A program made the position numbers and the translations under genes. The notes under the pieces are model-generated. The model was not told the origin of the DNA, searched no databases, and saw nothing but the letters and a program-made list of their open reading frames with translations. From Eretmocerus hayati (taxonomy: Eukaryota; Arthropoda; Insecta; Hymenoptera; Aphelinidae), in the NCBI GenBank assembly GCA_029851415.1, contig CM056744.1, positions 89,143,907 to 89,207,906 of the forward strand: a stretch of DNA of 64,000 bases, in the 5' to 3' direction. Below, piece by piece: positions 1 through 13,000 of the stretch. Each line of letters opens with the position of its first letter. The stretch's first letter is position 1.

Positions 1-63
1 ATATGCAATTCATTGCAACTGAATAATGAATGACAATACACAAATAAAATCGTAGACAATCAC

Positions 64-2737
64 CTTTATCCTGTCTATAACTTCTTTTGGGAGGGACTCT
101 CGGATATCTTGATGCAATTTTGAATTTTGGGGCTTGATCGTTTCCTTTGGAGATATAGTTCTTGATGGATTCACAGGGTGCTTTGGGGAGACTTTTTCGA
201 CAGTAGCTTGATGCGATTGCATCTGTCTCTCAGTAGATGGTGGAATAAGAGAAGCTGTAGCCTCGGTTGCTTCAAACTGTTCTAAAAGACTCGTCACGTC
301 AACCGCCTCCAAAACTGTGGAAGATTGGTTCAATTTTGTAAAAATAGTACGATCATTTCAACAAACAATTGGCATAGTTGTGGTGTTTACAGATGATTTG
401 TCTTTCTTGTGAGCATGTAATAGTTACAGATGCCTGAATAAGGTTACGACCCAGATTATCACGAAAAAACGTGACTTTAGTGAGCATATTCCTCAAAACT
501 AGTTCAATCTTTACTCAGACAAAAATCATGGAATGATGTTATCTAGTAAAACGCTGATTAAATAATTTGTACATGAATGTGTTCATCGTAAACGCGTTTT
601 GCTGTAAATATTAGAAGAGTTCAATGTCCAATTCATTACCTGGTTGCTTTTTAGATGAACAAGATGCAAAATCTTTTGATTCCTGATCGATTCTATTCGG
701 TTTTGTATCCTTATTCGATTTTTTAGGAACTTCCCCAGGCGCTTGATTGCCCTTCTGATTCTTCTTCTTCTTCAATTCTTCACTTTCTCTGCTTTTGACA
801 TGATTAATTATTGGAATCTCTTCTGATACACGAGATGCACAGAAGGCATTGTCATCGAGATCCATAGGCTCCTCTTTGATGACCTCTTTCTGTGGTTCCC
901 GTTTAATTCGAAGAATGTTGCCACCTGGAGAGAAAATCAGATTTTTTGTTATGAAACTCAGTAACAACAAGTGATTCAAACTTGAAAACGAACATATGTT
1001 TTTCTCATTGTTGAAGCGTTGATCAATATGACACATGTGTATCCATGATTAGAAGTGATAGTTGATGTGAGTACTATCAGGTAAATTATAGTTATTTTCG
1101 AGTATATTGACGAACGATTAACGACTTCTACACCAAGCGTTGCCAAAGTCAAATCATAAAATTGGGTTGGAAAATCAGGACTAAGACCTACATCAGTCAG
1201 CGTTATTCACTTATCATACTACAAGAAATTCTCATTAATAAATCGAGGTACCAAATCAAAAAAATAAACCAAAACACAAACCTATGATTTGGGATTTGTA
1301 TTCTTTGGATGAGCTATCCACACTATGTTGATTCACATTTACATGCATAAAGCCATTTAGAGGGTTTACATCTTCAACTGAGTCTAGGCCTATAACATCT
1401 ACAAGGGAAAATAAGTTAATTGTAAGCTTGATGTGTTATAAGTGGGACTTATTAGTCAACTGGCAGACATGGCGCTAAATTAGAAAACTGCATGAATCTA
1501 CAAATTGAGATTCAATCAAATTACCTATTTCACTTTGGTCCGATTCAGAAACACGGTTTCTACCCTGATCAAAGTCAAGATTTATATCACCAATACAAGT
1601 GTCATTGGGTTGTGGGAGAGATTGCTCTTGTTTCACAAGATTGTTAACTTTCAATTTTGGAATATCCTGAGAGGGTGCATTGATATCATTCATAGGTAGC
1701 CCTACATCTAGAGTTATGTCATCTTCCACCTCACTAGCCTGCAAATATGAAAATGTTTCACAGCTGTGAGTACAAACGCGATCGTGGCTACTTAAAATCA
1801 GGTAGATTGAGAATTTGGTTCACACCTGTAAGTATCCTATATGCTCGTTCCAATCTGTGAGCATCTTGGCAAAATCCTCTTTCATGTTCTCGATTCTTGG
1901 AACCACCCCAGCAACTCCTGAAGCAGGCAATAATGCCAAATCGCCATTGTGCCTAAAATATGATGGATTTCAAGTTTACAAATAGATAGCTGTGAGCATT
2001 TGAATTAGTGCTAACTTGTATATCCTCAATAAACGAGTAACATAAGTAGTATAGATTCTCATTTGGTAGCTGCTTTACATTTCTCTTCACAATAAAAAAT
2101 CAGAGTGGCACTTCATTGCAAAGAATACAGCAACTATATTTTGTGGCAAAGGAGAAATGTGAAATCATAAAGTACTTCATGTTACTAATGCCCAAAAATC
2201 GGAACTTGAACATGATTTTTGAGTACTTGTAACAAAATATCATGACACCGCATGCGGACGGGTAACTTTTTTACAAAGGACTTGTAACATTCGCTTTGAT
2301 CATGTCATAACCAGTCCTTTGAACAAAACTATCTGTCCAAGTCATATGGTGCTATTATGAAGGTCTAGGCAAGAACACTGTCTACAACTATGTTCAATCT
2401 AGCATGACAGTATTGAATACAAATCCCAACTGACAATTGGATGAACTACAAAAAGTACTTACTCCTGTTCCATTTCCCATTGTGAGCTGCTATTTGAGTC
2501 AAGATCAAATCTTTGAATATAGTCAAAATCGGTATCAACCATGTGCACTAGGGCATTCTGGGGTTCAGCAAGGAGATTGTGCTAGAAAAAAAAGTATGAC
2601 GAGTTAATGGAATGTAATATAGGATTGATCAGCTATTGTAATCAATCTCAAAAGAGCAAAATTACCTGATGGTCCAGTGATAATGAGAAGTCGGAAAAGT
2701 GTTCCTCATCATGGAAATTGAGAAATCCAGCTTCCAT
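64..2737 (-). CDS. Unidentified acidic nuclear-type protein, 5' part (7 exons, open at the window edge)
   Basis: Exons, 5' to 3' on the minus strand: 2666-2737, 2463-2581, 1826-1952, 1525-1738, 1282-1398, 640-924, 64-314. They join without a stop into 1185 nt (395 residues), all with GT donors and AG acceptors and matching phases. The ATG is at 2735-2737. Its exon continues as 5' UTR to about 2783, where a TTTTAG acceptor implies an upstream non-coding exon. The protein starts MEAGFLNFHDEEHFSDF and is acidic and Ser/Asn-rich. Further on are three SUMO consensus sites: VKQE in exon 4, and IKRE and IKEE close together in exon 6, before a Lys-rich basic stretch (KKKK). The last visible exon ends in LPKEVIDRIK with a donor, so the gene continues to the left. 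No DNA-binding domain is visible. The acidic start, the SUMO sites and the basic patch suggest a transcriptional regulator. A CREBRF/REPTOR-like bZIP regulator is one guess, with no domain to confirm it. The exon structure is solid; the identity is open. Confidence 0.8.
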
Positions 2738-2783
2738 GTCACGTTGGCACAATCAATTGGTGAAGTACTTTGGATCCAGTTTT

Positions 2784-5700
2784 CTAAAAATGCAAGGAGA
2801 GATACATTGTGAGATCAAGTGACAAAGTTTGTACTAGTGTAATGGCGAACTGTGTCAATCATAAATAGTAGGGTGCTTCAGATGTTTAGGGTCCGCTTTG
2901 ATAAGTGTGGGAAACGCTCATACTACTGTTCATTGACAAAACAGGCAGCTCTAGACACTCTGGAGGAAAAACAAATTAAAAAGTGTTATTCAGCTCACAT
3001 ACAATTTCGAAACTGTCGGGATTGCCAATAAACACATGATGTGCAGAGTCAAGGAGAAATGACCGAGCACATACAAAAACTTCTATCAATCTACTTAGAA
3101 CCTAGCATTTGATCTCAAGAGCAGCAGAGGATGTAGATGATTTCTGGAGCAAAGTGAATCGAATAAAATAAGCCTCTAAATAAATTTACCAACAAAAATA
3201 CCACACCGCATACATCGGCTCGGATCCAACCGCATGCCAACAAAGCGCTCGCAGCACGCGAATTCGTGGTCATCCGCAAGCAGACAATATGGTAAGGCTG
3301 ATCGAATCTTTCCTGATGAATTTGTCATCTAAGTATAAGTATTGTGATCTAAAAGCTATATGATCTAGTTCACCTAGTTCTTCTCCTTGCGCAATATTCT
3401 ACCAAATACGAATAAGGGATTCGTTATGAAAATCAGTATCAACAATCAACATTCCACTGCAAAGCATGGATGGGAGGATCCTCGGTGCGCGGGTGTCGAA
3501 CAAAAGAGGCTCGAAAAAAGCCGGTACTGAGAGTAAATCCAAGACTCCATACCGGAGCAACAACACTCGAAAAGAACATGAACTACTGCAGATTAATGAT
3601 AATGGATTCTCAAATTTCGGGGTTCAAGTATAACAAAAAAATTAATGTTTGCAAAGTTTTCGCATGTGCTCGATTTAGAGGTTAGGTATGCGGAGAACAC
3701 GCGGCGGCCGGGTTATGCTCCAGGAGCCGGCCTCGAAATCAAGCTGGAGGTACCTGTTCTCGTTGGCACAGCTTGCACTCAGGCATGCACTCGGTGATGA
3801 TGCACAAAAACAAACACTCGCGCACCCACTATATCGCCTAAAAACCGTTTATAATTCGATTTTATTAACGAAACTCCAGAATCTCTGTCACAGTTTAAAG
3901 CGAGACGCACACACTATCATTAGCAAGTTGCGGCGATCACTGACCAACACACACTAAATTCATGGATGGGGTGGCTTCGGCACATCATCATATCTCTTCC
4001 GCATAGCCGCATCCATAGATATATTGCTATATATATATATATAGCTCATCTCGCCCGCGCAACCCGACGATTGCGCGTGTGTGAAAAAAGCGCGTCGAAT
4101 CTTATGCATGACACGCAATGAGATCGTGCACCTTTATTTATAGGGCCAATTCAATCGTATATTCTACTCTATGTTTTAATTACGCATAGTTTAAAAATGT
4201 CTCGATTTGTAAAGAAATTGTATCAATTCCGAAAGTTCGATTGATTTGCATAGGAAATTCCGCTATATAGGATTTTGAAAAAAAAGTAATGCGCTACAGC
4301 GTTGCTGTAACAAGTCAAATACGACTCGTATTATACGAGACACCTGTTGGATCATAATTGCGGATACAGCTCATAAATTTCCAAAAAAGTGTATAGGATT
4401 TTTCTGATAAGGGGTCTCTTTCATATCACATTTTTTTGCGTCTAATACAGTGTGAATCCATGAATCATCTCGGAATCATGATTTGATTGTCTGGTGAAAT
4501 CTATCTTATATGGCAATTTTACTATTGTGAAGAGGGCAAACAAATTTATGAAGGAAACATTAATCATTGTAAATGGTAAGAATATTTTCTCCAATCCTCC
4601 TGAGATGCATTTATGGAGACTTGTTATTACAATTTATAATTCAATCCAAATACATTTCAGAGCATGCTCACATTTCATATTAAACATGCATCATGTGGAT
4701 TAATGACTTGAATCTAAGGTAGAGTGATTTCTTTTAGATAGATGTTTTGGGGATTGTATGAATTGACAACCTGTGTGTTTTCCAAGTTTTATATGTAATA
4801 CGACTAGAATTTAGTTGGCATGATACAATGATAATTTTGGGTAACTGCCTTTTTAAATTCATCATTTATTTACGCTGCTCTGGGTTTGGAATCTGACAAA
4901 TAATCATTTTCACGTATTTTTAACAAGCTAAGCGAGACCCTTATAATATTCCTACGACACCCTTTAATTTTCATTTTCAAAATTTTAATGATGTTGGAAA
5001 ACTATTATGCTAACCCACATGACATTCTCTTAAAAAAATGTACGTAGCAGAGACTCATGAACCGGGTCATTTAGTACTCAACATTAACAGAACGATCGCC
5101 ATGAAAATAATGAAGAATACACATCTATAATTATTGCTAGTGTAAAACTCTCTCATTTACACATTTACGGCAGTTCTAACGAGACTGAACACTGAACACT
5201 TGTGCATACATAGGCAAGTATTACAGATACCGTAAATGAAATGTTACTGTATTTTTTTTTATTGAAAAGAAATAATTCGAAGCTATGATATTGCAATGAA
5301 AAATTCTAGAAGTTGATTAATGGATTAATATAAAAACTGAATTGGGACGGAAAATTCTTACTAAGAACTCATCACAGACCCAATAAGGCTTTTCATGTAT
5401 GTATGTACAAAAAAACGGATGAGAATCTTGAGTAAAGAATTTCACTCATCGTATGACCTACAACTCATTCATGTGTTTTGCCTGTGCGCGGCATATAATG
5501 ATAATGATGGGCTGTTCTGACAATTCTTCAACATCCACAGGCGCTTATCGAGTCAAGTTTCGTCGACGATATGGGCATTCAGTGGAAAAAACAAATACTT
5601 GGAAGTCAAGTTACGCGAAAGTGGATACTCCGCTGCGCGCATCCGTTGCGCTATAAGATATATAGCTCAATCAGAAAACCTTCCTTGAACATGAATCGAA

Positions 5701-8700
5701 TTATAAATATACCGACTGGAATTTTCATTTCCCGGGAAACTTGTGAGGACCTTTTTTGTGGAAATTCTTACGATCCACAAATTTGATCGGATAGGTATCC
5801 TGGAAAATGCATATAACTCGAGATATTGGCAAAAAATCATGATCTTGCACAGAAAATCATTAATAACAAAATAACTTATTGAAATGCGGCAAAGCGACCT
5901 CGAAAAATCGATTCAGCGCGTCAAAATACGTAGGAAAACGTGAAGATTTTCCGGGTACAATAAAGTGCATACGGGAGCATCGGTGGGCGCTCAGACTAGA
6001 CGGAGTATGGCAGTCATGTGTTTTATTATCCTCATTGTTGAAGAAAAAAGCTTTGTCATTTAATATGTGGAGTCATTTCAAAGCGTATCTATTCGTAATT
6101 GTGGTGCCAATATTAGTAAAAGTCGTGTGTCAAATGTATTCAATAATCATCAATGTTCAGAAGAGAAATGTGGAGATTCATGGAAAATTGATGCACATGA
6201 TGGGTAGAGCCTAAATCTTGTCTGACTTTGGTCAATTTAGCACTGATAATACTGTGAGAGATATCAATTCTCAAGACCTGAAGAAGATGACAAAATAGTC
6301 GTCGAAACTTTGTCACATTAAACCGAACAATTGACTCGTTAATCAGCCGCTTTCTTCATTCCTTCATCGAATCATAACGAGTGATAATAGCAATATGGAG
6401 TATTAATTGAGTTGAATATTAAAGCAAATCAATAATTGAAAACGAGATGAGTAGCGGTGTTGCATATACGGATTATCAGATCAAATCGTTCGGTACAAAA
6501 GCACGTGGAATAACGAGTGCTCGATCCACGTGAGCGATCGCAGAGCTTTCATTTCTTCGCAACGCTCTCGCTGTGAGCTTTCAATCTTTTTTTTTTGGAA
6601 TTTTACTCGAACTTCGCATAACATTTTCCCGAAAAAAGATAGGTATAAAAATACGTATACGTATGTGAAACAGTCATGACACAGGTGGTCGTGCGATCCA
6701 ACGAATCTCGTCGCAGCATCAAGAAGATGAGGCCTGCCTGCTTTGGTCATGCATCGGGTGCTTTAGCCGAAAAGCTCGACTGTGGGCCAAGAGAAGCACG
6801 GCATTTATAGACCGGAACCCGAGGCGAGTACCGGGTGCCTATAAATATATAACGGGTTCAAAGTAAGGTAAGCCTGCTGAGGCTGATCGACGACGATGAG
6901 TATAGAACGGTCGGACGCCTCGTGGTTTCTTTAAAACATATACATATATGCCGACGACGTTGCAATAATTGTCACGTAATCTAAAATCCCAACTACAATA
7001 TGAATTGCGAGGGGTCCAATTTACAAATACATTTTTCATGATGAATGAACGCAATTACAATTTTTACACGTGTTTACCTGATTTCGAGCGCTTGGACACT
7101 TGTTGCAAAAAAAGATGATCTACTCTGCCTTATTGCACAAATACGATTATAGGTGTTATCACTGCATGCGCGCACCACAAAAGTAACTGTGCACCTCAAT
7201 TAGATTTTGATTATCGGCAAGACACTGGTGAACACTTGGAATTTTTTAATGCAGAGTTGTTGTGGATGTATCACAGTTTTGAATCTGGGACTTGAAATGA
7301 TTCAGTTGGCTATAGTATGATGTTGAGCCAGGGATGAATTCTTATGCACCTGCTCGTTCAAAAGTTCAACGATGAAGCTTATTGCACCGACAACACCTGC
7401 GCCAATGGATTATCTTATAGTACATTTATATAGGTAAATGTATCGAACCGAGCTCACAGATGAACTAAGAGTGGCTCGGGCCAAAGCTATGCAGTTCGCT
7501 GCTCTTCTCGATGCTGATGATCACGAGAGCTTTTCTGCTTCTGTCCACTTTTAGCCGGCCTGTGTCGCGCACGCGCTTTTGTCAATTGTATGATGCCTCT
7601 TCAAAATATTCTCTGGCAGATTGTGGAGTTGCGCATCGCTGACATTTACATGAAGACATCCTAGTGATTTACAAATTTTCGATTATTTTGTGATAATCAA
7701 ATATTCCAAAAGGTATCTTAAGTAGCCTCAGATATCGAAGGAATCATTGAGACGCCAAGAATAGATTATCGGGCTTTGGTAATAGAATATCGAGCAGGAC
7801 AATGCCTTTCTCGAAATCAAACTTACAAAATGTCATTGCATGGATATATTGCGCTTCTCTCTTAAAATCGTTACTCAGGGAGATGAATGCAGTGAGCTTG
7901 CAGTTCGTTCTGCCTTATTATTCACATCTTGACTCAATGAAAAGTCCGTTTTTCGAACTCGACAAGATACCAAGAACCACGAGCTTGCATTGTTAAGATC
8001 GAATTAAGATTAAATCCAAGAGATAAGAGTTACGCATACCTGTGCATTTATGTGAAGAAATAAAAGAGCAGCGCAGCGCTCATTGGTATTATCTCACGCG
8101 AGTTGATAAAATTTGTGCTGTACAAGAATAAATGTAACCAAGTGTCTCTAAGAAACAACAACACCTGTAGAAAAGAAACCGCCCAAAATATAAAATTGCA
8201 GTGACTGAGATCACACGAATGTCATTCCTTTTCGACACCTGCAGTGTATCTTATTCATTTCGCAAACAATCAGCTCTCAGTTCGAGTCTCAGTTACACTC
8301 TAATGCCAACCATTTCAAGTATTTGTCCTATTCTTGTGATGATTACAGTGAATTATAGGACTACACAGCTCACTCTCTTTTTACACCAAGCAGGTCCCAA
8401 AACTAATAAGATCAATGAATACGAGTTCACATCATTCATGGTATCCACCGATCACACAGCGATTCTTCATCAGTTGGTTTTTGGTCTGTTTTATTCCGAT
8501 AGGTAAGCTTACTTGGGTTAGTCAAAGTGTCACAAGCCTGACATATCTTAGCTCATCCGTTCGAGCGCTTTTCGATGCTCGCGAACATTCCCGTCTAATA
8601 TACTTTTGATACACAAGTGTTGTCCATTCTCACTGGGCCAAGTAAACTTTTTCATTTACACATCATCGAATGTATAGCTCATGTGGTGCTTTTAATGTGT

Positions 8701-8857
8701 CAGAAATACACGAAACTCGTTTTTATTACGAATATGTGAGAAGAAAGTTTAAAAAAAAATGTTTCCTTGCCGAGTTCGAAAAAGATTGATACAGCACAGC
8801 TCTCAGGATAGATTTCGTTGTTAAAGATTATGAGTTGAGACTTCAAGTTCTAATTAA
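2784..8857. other. Intergenic stretch, no supported gene
   Basis: About 6 kb between the 5' end of the left gene and the first repeat. At 3200-3980 base composition turns more CpG-rich, which would suit the promoter or a first non-coding exon of the left gene. Position 4028 starts a short TA run. At 6515-6535 there are two CACGTG E-boxes, and TATA-like words occur near 6800 and 6840. Open frames here (for example 5879-6214 on the plus strand) have no recognisable motif and no convincing splice context. Confidence 0.5.
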
Positions 8858-9436
8858 GGGGGTTCGATAGCGACTCGTGAGTCAAGGTGAAAACCGATAG
8901 TAGCAATAAACCCAAAAATCAATATTCGCATTCCTGACTGCTTTAATTTCTATCTGTAAATTCAAATTATAAATTTAGATGAGGCCAGAAATAGTTTTCA
9001 CAATGATAGAGTCCGTGAAATCATAATTTATAATTTCTGGTGCATCGCTTGACTACCGTAACCTCGCTGCAACGAGCACGGGAATTACATGTATAACCTC
9101 AGCGTCATCAGTTTGTATTCAAAATCTCTCTTCAAAATGTCCGTCAACCCCTTATTTTTATCGATTCATAAGAAAGTATGGAATCACAGTTTACTACACC
9201 TAGTTTTTCATCATTGTGGCCGATAAATACAGAAAGATATCGTCTCACTTCCTGACGGAAAATTTGATACGCCCGTAAGACGTGGGTTGAACATCCAATT
9301 TTCAAATAAGTTTCTCTCAAAAATGTCATCGTCAACCCATATTTTTCTCAACGGAAATCGATTCAGGGGCTCTCAATCTACAAATTTTATCAATCCCATT
9401 TGCCTGGCCGAAAAAGTCAGTAACTATCGAACCCCC
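8858..9436. repeat. Candidate short-TIR element (GGGGGTTCGATAG ends)
   Basis: The left end GGGGGTTCGATAG reappears as its reverse complement CTATCGAACCCCC at 9424-9436, followed inward by ACT on both sides. An internal direct repeat (Met-ATG-like context, GTCAACC near 9140 and 9330) adds to the repetitive character. No target-site duplication is evident. It could be a decayed MITE. Confidence 0.4.
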
Positions 9437-10075
9437 TGCTCTTTTTTGGGCTCAAACTTGGGCGTTATAATTGCTAATAACTATAATTACAGCGTGCTAC
9501 ATTTATCAAGTAAAAATACAAAAAGCGACCGAAAATTGCAGGTCTACGAATTGCCGTCAACCTATCTGATTTCAATTGTAAGCACGCGATAAATTTAAAA
9601 CTTCATTTTGATTGACACAATCGAAAAATCAAATTGACTTCTCAAACTCTTGACAAGGGATCGATGATACAGTACAAACTGTTCAAAACTATGATGTAAA
9701 ATCTAAAGCCATCCAAGTTTCGGGAAAATACTGTTTAACCATTAAAAAATATTGCAAATTCTAAGAACCAAGAAAAAACCACAAATACGACGATTGTGTG
9801 AGGCGCTCGTAAATATTATAAGACCGATATCACATGAAATGCATTTGCATGATTTTTTATCACAGATCATTGGATTACACAAAATATATCTGGACAAGTA
9901 AACAGGCTCTTCGGCTTAGTGAAATGAATCAAAAAACTAATCAATGTTCAATGGCGTTGAAATTGTTCATACAGTATCATCATAAAAGTGATAAATGCAG
10001 CAGTAGAAGTCGATTATACATTATGAATCCTTAGAACTTAAAACACATACACGAACTCATTCACCATGATAACAT
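9437..10075. other. Gene-free 3' flank of COG7
   Basis: AT-rich sequence downstream of the COG7 stop codon, expected to hold its 3' UTR. I did not find a canonical AATAAA on the minus strand within 400 bases of the stop. Nothing else is recognisable. Confidence 0.4.
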
Positions 10076-13000
10076 CTAACCAGAAGAAGTAATATTTCTC
10101 ATCTGTCTCACAGCAGCTACAACGCGTGGATTACATCCTGAACTTCCACTTTGATAATCTTCTGGAGCCAATCGAAGTAGCTGCGACATTTGTTGTAGAT
10201 TCTCCGATAAAGATAAACCGAGTTCTTCGAGTATATTACCAAGGTAATCTGCACCAGAAGATATTGAAAAATAAAAAATCATTCATAAATTACAGATCAA
10301 TAACTTCTAATTGGTTAGTGATGGTAGTCAAGCACTCACCTATGTCTGTTGCTAATTGCTTACAAGCAGCAGAATTCAATTCATAAATGCCCCAAGTTTG
10401 GTCCTGAAACATTTGGCAAGTTTCCTTGGCTACTATACCAAGTAAGATATTCGTAAAACCGGATTCACACGATTCTTGACTGTACTGTGAATCTGCTGCT
10501 TTTAACGCTTTGGTTAAACTTGGATTGTCTCTCAATAAAAAAGGTTCCAAATGTTGTGGTAACGTCATTAAATATTGACCAACTTGAGTGATATATTCCT
10601 GTGGTGCAAAACTGTAATCCGGTAGATCAGAACTGATGGACGATATCTGTTTCGAGTTCGAAGACCAAGCAGAAGCTTTTCGTACAAGAAGCAAGTGGGT
10701 AAAGATAGGTGCGAAAATAACTTCGTACGTTGAGCGATGTAAATCTGAGCAAAGCTTTTGGATAGATTTCATCGTTGGATCCAGGATCGATTTGTCACCT
10801 GTAAAGCATCAATAGTAAGAACGAATCGGCAATTTCAGACGGAGGGTGATGGAATAGTATTACCTTTTTGTACTGTAGTAACAAAGTCTTGTAGCTCCGT
10901 TTGAGCAGCAGGAGACAAGAGTAGATTTTTATATTGATGAAAAGGGCTCGTTTCGGAGCTTTGTAATTTTGCATACGAGGATATTATATCATTTGTGAGA
11001 GATTCTTCAAAGTCTTCGATCAAGCGTAAGAATTCACCTGAACGAGAGAAAAAGCGTTAGCATCGAGGAAACGTTAACTGATACAGAAATATCAGTCGAG
11101 GCATACTTGGTTATTCCAGCCTCAAACTCACCCGTTGTCTGCATCAAAGTTAGGCACATCTGAAACAAGTTCCAATCCTCATGTTTGACCTTCCGCTTAT
11201 TGAGCTGTTTCATTCCTATCCTGAACTTTTCTTGATAGTTATTAAAGAGAGTCTGTAAGGGTGATTATTGATGTAATAGGATTATTCTCAGCAATGTTAA
11301 TCAAGAAATATTTTTTTAGTTAGAAAAGTAGAACAAGACTTTCAAATGAACGCCGAGTCAAAATCGTAAGAAAGGGTAACGGTATAAATTTTGCAAGGGC
11401 TCGCAAATGGAGAAACTCGGTCGAAGTATAAATAATGAGAATCTCGAATCGAATTTTCCACTCGAATCGGTGACAACGCCTGAACATCAACGCGACCGTC
11501 GAGCGCGTTATTCCAAGAAACATCGTCGGCCGCAACCCTGCCTAAAATATCTCATTCGGTTTTTCCGAGTCAGCTCGACTGAGTCGGCGGAGCCGTCTCA
11601 AATCACCGACTCAGCTCCATCGATTCGGTCACCTATATTACTTCCCGCATAGCATCTAAACGGGGTAGTGGATGAAAAAAAATGAATAAATAATTAATGA
11701 ATAATCATAAAAAAACAAAAAAAATCTCCACCCCAAGTCCCACTCTGGAGTGCGTGGGACTCGAACCCGGGACCTTCTGGTCACGAGTCGGACAGTGTAC
11801 TCCCGTGGCCAGCGAGACGTACTGACAGGAGAGACATAATGAGCCTACTTGAACAAGTTATGCCGATCATATCTCGGCTTTGCGAGTGCGCCGCGAAATT
11901 TTTGAATTGGACGAGTTTTCAGTACTTTTTTCTGATACCGGTGGACAGTATTAAAAGTCTTGATAAATATATTCGGAGGCATCTGAGGGTCACTGAATCC
12001 GCTTTGAAAATAATTATTGCTTGAAAAATTGTTTTAACGAGAAAGTATTTTCAGAGGGCCACTATATCCGCGTCTGAAATTATAATTGCTCATAAATGTA
12101 TTGATCTAATCATTTTTCATTTATTTTTTCAAGTTTATATGAGTTCCAAAGATATGAAGGGTGGGTAAAACTTTTTACTTCGTTGCTTCGATCTTTGGGA
12201 GGAGAGATGATCTATATGCGCACATATCCATTAGAGAGGACCGATGAATGTAATTTTTTGGTATCGTTACGCTTGGGGTTCCAGTCTCTTGCATCTTGCA
12301 CGTCGATAGATAAAGAATGTTTTGATATTTTTACAAAGAGACCTTATATGGCTGCGGCAAAAACCTTGGAGTCTTTTTAGGAAATAGAGTATTGAAACGT
12401 TATTCTTACGCTATTTTTGGAGGTATACATAGATACAGCGTTGTGTAATTTCATCGCAATATCCCACGCCAATTTTCCAAAAAGCTTCCGGGAATACTTC
12501 ATGTAATAAGATGAATGTACTCAATCTGCCCCCAGTACCCAAAATGCCCCCATAATGTCTTGGTCTTGAGAAATGGGCACTCGTTGATATTCCCGCAATT
12601 TGTTTCCGTTTACTATGTTGGAATATGAAAAAATAAGTGATTTGGACCGATCGGGACTGATTTCCGTATGTCCCAGAAAATTTGAAGTGAGTCTTTCAAT
12701 TTCTGTTCTTACACAGCTAAAAAAATCGCCGGATAAACCGCGTTTAGTAAACCGGTGCCAAAAATTGTTTGTATGACAAATCCCAACGTTTCTTGGTGCA
12801 GCAGCCTTTCAAAATACGTCTTTTAGAGTCGAAAACTTCCAATCTGAACCTCTTTTAAGAGCAAAATACGGAGCATGCATGAAATATTCCTGCATGTAGG
12901 AATATTTCAAAACGGTAGTTTTCGAAAATTTCACTGGAATTTCCCTAAGAGTTTTTGAACGCCTTTCAAATTTTCGACACGAGATGGCTCAACAAATATC

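Noticed and set aside
3470..3957. Two adjacent plus-strand frames as a gene upstream of the left gene
   Set aside because: No family resemblance, no splice support; they lie in the CpG-richer probable promoter of the minus-strand gene.
5879..6214. 111-codon plus-strand frame with a hydrophobic segment
   Set aside because: No homologous motif; amino-acid composition is what AT-rich random sequence gives.
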